From Daphnia pulex (Eukaryota > Arthropoda > Branchiopoda > Diplostraca > Daphniidae): DNA of 64,000 nucleotides. This document shows positions 46,445 to 57,700 of the stretch, piece after piece (position 1 is the first letter of the stretch; the number at the start of each line of letters is the position of its first letter). The stretch is taken from assembly GCF_021134715.1 (NCBI RefSeq), contig NC_060026.1, positions 16,276,442 through 16,340,441 of the forward strand. Reading direction: 5' to 3'. The notes below the pieces were generated by a model. It did not search any database, had not been told where the DNA came from, and saw nothing but the letters and a program-made list of their open reading frames with translations. The position numbers were made by a program, and so were the translations under genes.

Positions 46445-47699
46445 TTATCCACACTTGAAATATCCCCCCTCCAACATCCACCACTTCACTTTCCCAACCC
46501 CAAAAACATGTTTATTATTTGTTTGACATGAACATCCCATATTTGTTTTTGTTACTTCTGAACTTATAAACGGTAAACTGCAATAGTCACGATGACAATT
46601 TAACAAAATATGATGCAACTTCGGTAACACAACATCAGAACGGCCAATTGAACTTGATGTAGAAAGATCTTTCACCAGCATAGGCTTCAACAACGTGCCA
46701 CATCGGACAGCAACAACGCGAACATAAAACACTGAACCTATAACCAAAATGAAATGAATTAATCCAGAGGAATAAATGTCACTTTACGTTACTTACAAGA
46801 GTTAAAGCCCTCAGCTGGCTGCATCAAATCCATGTGTACGTTGGGCAGCAACAAAGAAGCTCATACTTTTACTAGACTGATAATCCTATTTATTAAAAAA
46901 AAACTCAATTACTATCAACTATCAAGGAAACAATGTGTCTTAAATTACAAAAACAAAAATGACATAAGTTAAAGTAAACTATGCAAACACAATCCTTCAG
47001 AATAAAAGTTGCAAAAGAACCTACAGCTAGCAAGCATTTACAAGGTAGACAACTGAAAATTCTACAACAAATAAGTTAAGAGATAGTCACCGACTAACTA
47101 AGTCTGTAGTCTCACAGTTAGAAAGTTGAACATATTTACCTGAATAGTTCTGAAGCGTTTCTTACAAAATGTACAGCTGGTACAGGAAAAAGAGGAATTT
47201 ATCCTTGGCATGGTTGTTCAATTTCAAGGAGCTCAATTTCACCTACATGAGGGGAGAAAAGAGTTGCTTTTAAAACAGGAAATCAAATGCGGTTTTGTTT
47301 TTCTTCTATTCAGACCTGGAGTGTTACAATTCTGGCTCGGGCATCACTCAATGAAGGGAAAGAATGGAGGTAAACACTAGTTGTGATTGAATGATTTTCA
47401 ATCTTTTCGTTGATATCCAACTCTTACAGCACTCTGTGCAGAACTCTACAAACAAATAATGGTTAAAGCTTTATTAATTAAAATATCTATTATACTGCAG
47501 GGTTCTCACTTTTCAATGCTTGGCATTGTCTCTCAATAGCGGGTGGTGTAAAGTGAAGAAAGTTGGGGATCTTCATCAACTCTGCATTGGCAAATTTACC
47601 GGGTGGTGTTGCCCCCGGAACAACCCAGCCCTGATGCAAGGGCAGCAGGACACTTGCTGGATGAAAAGACCTCTGGCAACTGGCCTGACTGAGGGCCAA
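46445..47699 (-). other. Two exon-like open segments, unknown gene
   Basis: 46745-46540 is preceded by an acceptor (GGTTATAG) and reads GSVFYVRVVAVRCGTLLKPM and HHILLNCHRDYCSLPF. 47699-47512 reads KFANAELMKIPNFLHFTPPA and ends at a GTGAGA donor. I could not join them in phase and do not recognise the product. Confidence 0.2.
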
Positions 47700-48140
47700 T
47701 CTTGATCAAAAGCGCGTTATGTTGGAACGCGAACTGCTGCTCTCTTGTATACTTTACGTCCGTAAGATCTCATATTCAACGACTTGTTTGCAACTCAGAT
47801 CCAGCGAACGGAATTCGTCATCTCCTAAATTTTAACAGAAAGCCGGTTACAGCACATGCCATTCACGTGTAAATAATCTAATGATAGTAAGCGCCATTTT
47901 AAAAAGATGAAAGTTAAGTTACCATACACTTTTTGAATTTCTTCATTTTTGTTTCTTCATTTTGGCGAAATGATGTGGGACAATTAGAAATGGGTCTAGT
48001 TGACACAAACTGCTGAAATTAAGGAAAACACGTAGGTTAACAATTTCAGACATTTATTTTTGACTCTTTTTCAGCAGACTAAAATACATGTTTCATCGCC
48101 ACCTATGATTCGCATTTACAACTGCGGCGGATTAAAAGTA

Positions 48141-48214
48141 CCCGACAATAGAACTCCAATGCCCGACCAGGTAGAACCGGTAGAACTCAAAATTATTGGA
48201 GTTCTACTGTCGGG
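48141..48214. repeat. Imperfect inverted repeat / hairpin
   Basis: Arms 48141-48160 and 48195-48214 are reverse complements with one mismatch, around a 34-base loop. The loop contains another partial copy (GCCCGACCAGGTAGAACC). It could be the ends or core of a small foldback element; no open frame lies inside. Confidence 0.6.
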
Positions 48215-49149
48215 CGTGAAACCATTATTTGTTGGTTGAGTTCTGCACAGAGTCATTACCCAGCATCCATACACAGTACTTGTGCCAAAATTGCTTGCCT
48301 AATTAACTGCTCTACAAAAGGACAGGTCACTCTTTTTAATTCGTAAAAGTTACTTTTTCCTATCAATCCATCAAGTAGTTCAAGAATTTTGTCGACCCAG
48401 TGAGTTTTTTTTCCCACAATTTGAAGGAAAAATGACAAATGTCCATTAAAAACTCATTCGAATACAAAAGAAAAATTGCGACAGTTAGTTCAACCTGGCA
48501 AAATGTTTGTGTGGTGGTGGGCTGCAAACCGGATCACAGTGTCAGTCGAAAACCCACAAGGAAAACAAAATAAAATAAAAACATACCCTTGCTTCGGTGG
48601 AATGTACGTCTGGCACGCGCTTTCAAAGCAACTGATCCGCATATTCAAACCATTTTTTCAACAGTTCCCGAATCCCGATAGTACTGATACCGACTACATG
48701 GGCAGCCGCATGAGGACCGTCAATTTCTATTGTGGTGCGCTATGGTGTAAACCGGAACGTTCCGTCCAGTTCAAAGTAAAACGACGTTTTAAACTTTTCT
48801 TCTTGTGAAGACGTCGATGTGCAACATTATAAATAACACTACGATATACTTGAAGATGTGCTACTTCAAATTTTACTCGTTGATGAAACTATTTGAAAAG
48901 ACGCTGAATCTGTTAGTATTCCAAGTGGCATCAATAAACAATAGAAAAATGATTAATCAGAATCTATCACTAAAAAGTGAAGGCACTTCACGTTTTCATC
49001 ATCTTCTATACAACCGGAAAGGATACTGGTGGTCGTTGTAAAATAATTGAGAGCCCATCGTCTTTGTACCCTTGTAGCAAACAAAGTGTCGTTAAAAACA
49101 AGTTTTAAATAAAATAAATATCTTAGCGGGAAATTACCGGTTGGCAGCT

Positions 49150-50267
49150 GTTTAATTTACTCACACAACATTATCGATAGGAATGGAGTTTTTCCAGAAG
49201 AGCGAAATCTCACACGTCAAATCTTTAACAAGCATTGGAGTTGTATCCGACTTATCCGAAAGATCATTGATTCCATGACGGACTTCGCTCAACTTTATGT
49301 GAAGATTTTTCATTTCTTTCTGAATTTATATAGAAAAAAAGAATAAAAATGTAATTTTGAACTATTGAGGAAAATAAATTAGGATAATCATAACTTTTTT
49401 TATCGACGGATCATTAACGTCCAAGGTTAAACGGAGCAAAGTAACTATGCTGAACAAATGTCCGATAATTTTTTAAATTTTGCCGACTTAACAAATCAAC
49501 CAATCGATTTACGTCTTTCACCTATTAAAATTATGCTTCTTAGGCCAAATATTATACCAAGTTTTATTTGAGTTACCGAAACACGGCCGGGAAGGTCAAC
49601 TTCTTCCAAATTCATGAGATGTTGTATCGCAAAGTAGGCGGCAGACTGTTGAAACATCACTCCACGGCTTGTAGTCGTTGGTATATACTGTACGTAATCC
49701 GTTGAACCATCGCTGTAGGTTCCAGGTTCTCAAAATTACGCTGCAAAACAAGTTTCTCAATCTTAAAACCAAAAAGATAAGTTTGAGAACTTAAAACAAA
49801 ACATAATATAAAAGAAATACCATTTTGAAATTAAGTTCACTCCATTCCTCTACTGTAAAACTTTCAAGTATACGTGATATAATGTCTTTTGAGAGTTAGA
49901 AAAGTGTCTCCAGCTATAAAATTGGCCATTTAAAGGTTTAGTAAAAGGTTGCACATTCCAATTTTTTCGTTCTCGGAAAAGTAGGGGTATGTTTTCACAT
50001 GGAAACTCAAGAGAGAGAAAGGGACATGATGTTTTTCCGAATCAAAACTGTTCATGGAAAATTTCCGGAATGGGCGAGGAAAAGAAATGTCCACAGCCGC
50101 AGGCCAAAGCTTACTTTGAACAGTACCAAAATTCATCAGGACTAGAAGTAAATCAGGCACTTCAATAGCACAGAATTGTTGAGTTTTAACCAAGGTTTTA
50201 ACTGATATTGTTTCTGAAAGAATCTTAAAACACACTTCTGCCACATCTTTGCTTGTTGTCACTGACA
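49150..50267 (-). pseudogene. Frame-broken exons of an unrecognised gene
   Basis: Coding-looking pieces continue downstream of the short gene at 50.3-50.9 kb. They are 50260-49934 (VAEVCFKILSETISVKTLV), 49725-49577 (SAAYFAIQHLMNLEEVDL), 49560-49390 and 49320-49150 (LHIKLSEVRHGINDLSDK). In the third piece VKDVNRLVDLLSRQNLK must shift frame at an A run to continue IIGHLFSIVTLLRLTLDVND. The first cannot be joined in phase to the exon before it. This is either a pseudogene or homopolymer sequence errors. Confidence 0.45.
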
Positions 50268-50933
50268 TTAGAAAGAACAAATATCACATGATAATTTGCA
50301 GGTTTTCAGTGATCGTTGTAATTGATTGCCCTAAAACAAAATGAGAAACAATCAGTTAGAGCCACAACATTCATTTTTGTAAATTATACCTTTATTTCTG
50401 ACCGCAAATAGTTCACCAAATCTGAAGAAGACATCTTTGGAACTTCTTTAATACCTAGATCTTTATCAAGCCAAGAATAGTTTACTTCGTCTAAGGGAAT
50501 GAATAAAGATGATGAGTAAGATAAAACAATCAATCAATTGAGAATTTACCTTTTGAATAAAAACAATAAACTTGTGTGTCATCAAAAATATCCAGAACTG
50601 TAGCATGATTTAATTCTTCCTGTCTACTGCTTTGTGACGAAGCACTCTGAGATGATGATTCAACGAGGATGGAGTCTTTGAGTGGAAATGTGTGTAAGTT
50701 TTTTTTGGGCCAAAACAGAAAATAATCCATTATATGTTAACTGACCTGAAAAATTTGGGGTTATGGGCAAAGAATCATTGCTTTCTGACGGTAAACCATT
50801 GAGCTCCAGTTCGCGTTTTCTTCTTTCATTCCTTTCTGCCAAGATTTGAAGAACATCTAGTCTCTGATTGATAAATCAACATTTTAAAGCAATGAAATTG
50901 TAGTTCATTCGACAAAGAGTACGTTACCTTCAT
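50268..50933 (-). CDS. Unrecognised protein, 137 residues, perhaps truncated
   Basis: Exons on the minus strand: 50933-50928 (only ATG AAG), 50863-50746, 50675-50550, 50490-50390, 50330-50268. All junctions keep frame. The protein starts MKRLDVLQILAERNERRKRE, a charged helix, then has a Ser-rich stretch (VESSSQSASSQSSRQ), then VLDIFDDTQVYCFYSK and DEVNYSWLDKDLGIKEVPK. No domain is recognised. The last 20 residues look like read-through into a region whose better frame is different, so the gene may once have been longer and continued into 50.26-49.15 kb. Confidence 0.4.
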
Positions 50934-51489
50934 TCTGTTTTCCTCGATTAAATCAGATTAAAACTGTTCAAGATTCCAATCTAAACTGAGACTGCTAATA
51001 AACACATGTTTCAAAAATGTGTTTCTTTTTATTAAATCGTCTGACAAATGCAGCACAGTTGCCAGTTTAACAATTTAAAACATTTATTTTCCACTTTTTT
51101 TCAGACTTCGTTAATTTTTCTTATTCATTACGTTTTATTCTAATTATTTTACATGATATCATTGTGTTTTTTTTACTGTTAATATTTTTCCTTTTCTTTG
51201 TTATTGCTTATTGTTAATAAAATGTTTCGTCGTCAACGCGTCACCCCATACAAACCGATAAAATTTTAGTGCTCGTCAAGCTCAGCAAGAAAAGCTTCCC
51301 TTCCCTTCGATTTTAAAGAAATTAAAGAAGGAGGCGATCCAGTTCTTTGAATTGTTCAAATAAATTATTAGCAAATCGGACCATGTAAATTCACAGGACA
51401 AAGGAGATCCACCATTTAACTGGGCATTAGTAAACACATCGACTAGTGCAGCTGCAGCCCTTCCAGGAGAAATACTTCAAAAAAGCAGT

Positions 51490-51700
51490 TTAAAAATTTT
51501 CGATTGCAGCGCCATCTACTAAACAGTAAAAAAAGCAATTTTCGAAAGTGGCGCCACCTATTTGAAAACTAAAATAGCTCAGAATTTAACCAAACTAAAC
51601 TTAAAAGATGCGTCTTAACACGAGGAACAAGAATATCGGGTTTAAAAAATTATCCGACCAGTAGAAGTGCTTTAAAACTCGATTAAAAAATTCGACATCA
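51490..51700 (+). repeat. Degenerate edge of the satellite array
   Basis: It holds scattered relatives of the satellite core: GCGCCATCTACT at 51509 and GGCGCCACCTATTTG at about 51550. A diverged monomer, 51630-51720, keeps AAGAATAT and CAGTAGAAGTGC in the right order before the first clean monomer. Confidence 0.7.
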
Positions 51701-54700
51701 GCGAAATCAGCGCCACCTGGTGGCAAGTTTTGGAACTAAATTTTATTTTGATCGCATCGTGTTCAGCGTGAAATTCTGATCAAGAATATGTTTGTTTCAA
51801 ATGATTCTGAGCAGTAGAAGTGCCATTTTCTAAGTATTGAAATCAGCGCCACCTGGTGGCAAGTTTTGGCATTAAAATTTATTTTGATCGCATCGTGTTC
51901 AGCGTGAAATTCTGATCAAGAATATGTTTGTTTCAAATGATTCTGAGCAGTAGAAGTGCCATTTTCTAAGTATTGAAATCAGCGCCACCTGGTGGCAAGT
52001 TTTGGAACTAAAATTTATTTTGATCGCATCGTGTTCAGCGTGAAATTCTGATCAAGAATATGTTTGTTTCAAATGATTCTGAGCAGTAGAAGTGCCATTT
52101 TCTAAGTATTGAAATCAGCGCCACCTGGTGGCAAGTTTCGGAACTAAAATTTATTTTGATCGCATCGTGTTCAGCATGAAATTCTGATCAAGAATATGTT
52201 TGTTTCAAATGATTCTGAGCAGTAGAAGTGCCATTTTCTAAGTATTGAAATCAGCGCCACCTGGTGGCAAGTTTTGGAACTAAAATTTATTTTGATCGCA
52301 TCGTGTTCAGCGTGAAATTCTGATCAAGAATATGTTTGTTTCACATGGTTCTGAGCAGTAGAAGTGCCTTTTTCTAAGTGTTGAAATCAGCGCCACCTGG
52401 TGGCAAGTTTTGGAACTATCAGCGCCACCTGGTGGCAAGTTTTGGAACTAAATTTTATTTTGATCGCATCGTGCTCAGCGTGAAATTCTGATCAAGAATA
52501 TGTTTGTTTCACATGGTTCTGAGCAGTAAATGTGCCTTTTTCTAAGTGTTGAAATCAGCGCCACCTGGTGGCAAGTTTTGGAACTATCAGCGCTACCTGG
52601 TGGCAAGTTTTGGAACTAAATTTTATTTTGATCGCATCGTGCTCAGCGTGAAATTCTGATCAAGAATATGTTTGTTTCACATGGTTCTGAGCAGTAGAAG
52701 TGCCTTTTTCTAAGTGTTGAAATCAGCGCCACCTGGTGGCAAGTTTTGGAACTAAATTTTATTTTTATCGCATCGTGCTCAGCGTGAAATTCTGATCAAG
52801 AATATGTTTGTTTCAAATGATTCTGAGCAGTAGAAGTGCCATTTTCTAAGTATTGAAATCAGCGCCACCTGGTGGCAAGTTTTGGCACTAAAATTTATTT
52901 TGATCGCATCGTGTTCAGCGTGAAATTCTGATCAAGAATATGTTTGTTTCAAATGATTCTGAGCAGTAGAAGTGCCTTTTTCTAAGTGTTGAAATCAGCG
53001 CCACCTGGTGGCAAGTTTTGGAACTATCAGCGCCACCTGGTGGCAAGTTTTGGAACTAAATTTTATTTTGATCGCATCGTGCTCAGCGTGAAATTCTGAT
53101 CAAGAATATGTTTGTTTCACATGGTTCTGAGCAGTAGAAGTGCCTTTTTCTAAGTGTTGAAATCAGCGCCACCTGGTGGCAAGTTTTGGAACTAAATTTT
53201 ATTTTGATCGCATCGTGCTCAGCGTGAAATTCTGATCAAGAATATGTTTGTTTCACATGGTTCTGAGCAGTAGAAGTGCCTTTTTCTAAGTGTTGAAATC
53301 AGCGCCACCTGGTGGCAAGTTTTGGAACTAAATTTTATTTTGATCGCATCGTGCTCAGCGTGAAATTCTGATCAAGAATATGTTTGTTTCACATGGTTCT
53401 GAGCAGTAGAAGTGCCTTTTTCTAAGTGTTGAAATCAGCGCCACCTGGTGGCAAGTTTTGGAACTATCAGCGCCACCTGGTGGCAAGTTTTGGAACTAAA
53501 TTTTATTTTGATCGCATCGTGCTCAGCGTGAAATTCTGATCAAGAATATGTTTGTTTCACATGGTTCTGAGAAGTAGAAGTGCCTTTTCTAAGTGTTGAA
53601 ATCAGCGCCACCTGGTGGCAAGTTTTGGAACTAAATTTTATTTTGATCGCATCGTGCTCAGCGTAAAATTCTGATCAAGAATATGTTTGTTTCACATGGT
53701 TCTGAGCAGTAGAAGTGCCTTTTTCTAAGTGTTGAAATCAGCGCCACCTGGTGGCAAGTTTTGGAACTATCAGCGCCACCTGGTGGCAAGTTTTGGAACT
53801 AAATTTTATTTTGATCGCATCGTGCTCAGCGTGAAATTCTGATCAAGAATATGTTTGTTTCACATGATTCTGAGCAGTAGAAGTGCCATTTTCTAAGTAT
53901 TGAAATCAGCGCCACCTGGTGGCAAGTTTTGGCACTAAAATTTATTTTAATCGCATCGTTTTCAGCGTGAAATTCTGATCAAGAATATGTTTGTTTCAAA
54001 TGATTCTGAGCAGTAGAAGTGCCATTTTCTAAATATTGAAATCAGCGCCACCTGGTGGCAAGTTTTGGCATTAAAATTTATTTTGATCGCATCGTGTTCA
54101 GCGTGAAATTCTGATCAAGAATATGTTTGTTTCAAATGATTCTGAGCAGTAGAAGTGCCATTTTCTAAGTATTGAAATCAGCGCCACCTGGTGGCAAGTT
54201 TTGGAACTAAAATTTATTTTGATCGCATCGTGTTCAGCGTGAAATTCTGATCAAGAATATGTTTGTTTCAAATGATTCTGAGCAGTAGAAGTGCCATTTT
54301 CTAAGTATTGAAATCAGCGCCACCTGGTGGCAAGTTTCGGAACTAAAATTTATTTTGATCGCATCGTGTTCAGCATGAAATTCTGATCAAGAATATGTTT
54401 GTTTCAAATGATTCTGAGCAGTAGAAGTGCCATTTTCTAAGTATTGAAATCAGCGCCACCTGGTGGCAAGTTTTGGAACTAAAATTTATTTTGATCGCAT
54501 CGTGTTCAGCGTGAAATTCTGATCAAGAATATGTTTGTTTCACATGGTTCTGAGCAGTAGAAGTGCCTTTTTCTAAGTGTTGAAATCAGCGCCACCTGGT
54601 GGCAAGTTTTGGAACTATCAGCGCCACCTGGTGGCAAGTTTTGGAACTAAATTTTATTTTGATCGCATCGTGCTCAGCGTGAAATTCTGATCAAGAATAT

Positions 54701-57700
54701 GTTTGTTTCACATGGTTCTGAGCAGTAAAAGTGCCTTTTTCTAAGTGTTGAAATCAGCGCCACCTGGTGGCAAGTTTTGGAACTATCAGCGCTACCTGGT
54801 GGCAAGTTTTGGAACTAAATTTTATTTTGATCGCATCGTGCTCAGCGTGAAATTCTGATCAAGAATATGTTTGTTTCACATGGTTCTGAGCAGTAGAAGT
54901 GCCTTTTTCTAAGTGTTGAAATCAGCGCCACCTGGTGGCAAGTTTTGGAACTAAATTTTATTTTTATCGCATCGTGCTCAGCGTGAAATTCTGATCAAGA
55001 ATATGTTTGTTTCAAATGATTCTGAGCAGTAGAAGTGCCATTTTCTAAGTATTGAAATCAGCGCCACCTGGTGGCAAGTTTTGGCACTAAAATTTATTTT
55101 GATCGCATCGTGTTCAGCGTGAAATTCTGATCAAGAATATGTTTGTTTCAAATGATTCTGAGCAGTAGAAGTGCCTTTTTCTAAGTGTTGAAATCAGCGC
55201 CACCTGGTGGCAAGTTTTGGAACTATCAGCGCCACCTGGTGGCAAGTTTTGGAACTAAATTTTATTTTGATCGCATCGTGCTCAGCGTGAAATTCTGATC
55301 AAGAATATGTTTGTTTCACATGGTTCTGAGCAGTAGAAGTGCCTTTTTCTAAGTGTTGAAATCAGCGCCACCTGGTGGCAAGTTTTGGAACTAAATTTTA
55401 TTTTGATCGCATCGTGCTCAGCGTGAAATTCTGATCAAGAATATGTTTGTTTCACATGGTTCTGAGCAGTAGAAGTGCCTTTTTCTAAGTGTTGAAATCA
55501 GCGCCACCTGGTGGCAAGTTTTGGAACTAAATTTTATTTTGATCGCATCGTGCTCAGCGTGAAATTCTGATCAAGAATATGTTTGTTTCACATGGTTCTG
55601 AGCAGTAGAAGTGCCTTTTTCTAAGTGTTGAAATCAGCGCCACCTGGTGGCAAGTTTTGGAACTATCAGCGCCACCTGGTGGCAAGTTTTGGAACTAAAT
55701 TTTATTTTGATCGCATCGTGCTCAGCGTGAAATTCTGATCAAGAATATGTTTGTTTCACATGGTTCTGAGAAGTAGAAGTGCCTTTTCTAAGTGTTGAAA
55801 TCAGCGCCACCTGGTGGCAAGTTTTGGAACTAAATTTTATTTTGATCGCATCGTGCTCAGCGTAAAATTCTGATCAAGAATATGTTTGTTTCACATGGTT
55901 CTGAGCAGTAGAAGTGCCTTTTTCTAAGTGTTGAAATCAGCGCCACCTGGTGGCAAGTTTTGGAACTATCAGCGCCACCTGGTGGCAAGTTTTGGAACTA
56001 AATTTTATTTTGATCGCATCGTGCTCAGCGTGAAATTCTGATCAAGAATATGTTTGTTTCACATGATTCTGAGCAGTAGAAGTGCCATTTTCTAAGTATT
56101 GAAATCAGCGCCACCTGGTGGCAAGTTTTGGCACTAAAATTTATTTTAATCGCATCGTTTTCAGCGTGAAATTCTGATCAAGAATATGTTTGTTTCAAAT
56201 GATTCTGAGCAGTAGAAGTGCCATTTTCTAAATATTGAAATCAGCGCCACCTGGTGGCAAGTTTTGGAACTAAAATTTATTTTGATCGCATCGTGTTCAG
56301 CGTGAAATTCTGATCAAGAATATGTTTGTTTCAAATGATTCTGAGCAGTAGAAGTGCCATTTTCTAAGTATTGAAATCAGCGCCACCTGGTGGCAAGTTT
56401 CGGCACTAAAATTTATTTTGATCGCATCGTGTTCAGCGTGAAATTCTGATCATGAATATGTTTGTTTCAAATGATTCTGAGCAGTAGAAGTGCCATTTTC
56501 TAAGTATTGAAATCAGCGCCACCTGGTGGCAAGTTTTGGAACTAAATTTTATTTTGATCGCATCGTGCTCAGCGTGAAATTCTGATCAAGAATATGTTTG
56601 TTTCACATGGTTCTGAGCAGTAGAAGTGCCTTTTTCTAAGTGTTGAAATCAGCGCCACCTGGTGGCAAGTTTTGGAACTAAATTTTATTTTTATCGCATC
56701 GTGCTCAGCGTGAAATTCTGATCAAGAATATGTTTGTTTCAAATGATTCTGAGCAGTAGAAGTGCCATTTTCTAAGTATTGAAATCAGCGCCACCTGGTG
56801 GCAAGTTTTGGCACTAAAATTTATTTTGATCGCATCGTGTTCAGCGTGAAATTCTGATCAAGAATATGTTTGTTTCAAATGATTCTGAGCAGTAGAAGTG
56901 CCTTTTTCTAAGTGTTGAAATCAGCGCCACCTGGTGGCAAGTTTTGGAACTATCAGCGCCACCTGGTGGCAAGTTTTGGAACTAAATTTTATTTTGATCG
57001 CATCGTGCTCAGCGTGAAATTCTGATCAAGAATATGTTTGTTTCACATGGTTCTGAGCAGTAGAAGTGCCTTTTTCTAAGTGTTGAAATCAGCGCCACCT
57101 GGTGGCAAGTTTTGGAACTAAATTTTATTTTGATCGCATCGTGCTCAGCGTGAAATTCTGATCAAGAATATGTTTGTTTCACATGGTTCTGAGCAGTAGA
57201 AGTGCCTTTTTCTAAGTGTTGAAATCAGCGCCACCTGGTGGCAAGTTTTGGAACTATCAGCGCCACCTGGTGGCAAGTTTTGGAACTAAATTTTATTTTG
57301 ATCGCATCGTGCTCAGCGTGAAATTCTGATCAAGAATATGTTTGTTTCACATGGTTCTGAGCAGTAGAAGTGCCTTTTTCTAAGTGTTGAAATCAGCGCC
57401 ACCTGGTGGCAAGTTTTGGAACTAAATTTTATTTTGATCGCATCGTGCTCAGCGTGAAATTCTGATCAAGAATATGTTTGTTTCACATGGTTCTGAGCAG
57501 TAGAAGTGCCTTTTTCTAAGTGTTGAAATCAGCGCCACCTGGTGGCAAGTTTTGGAACTATCAGCGCCACCTGGTGGCAAGTTTTGGAACTAAATTTTAT
57601 TTTGATCGCATCGTGCTCAGCGTGAAATTCTGATCAAGAATATGTTTGTTTCACATGGTTCTGAGCAGTAGAAGTGCCTTTTTCTAAGTGTTGAAATCAG

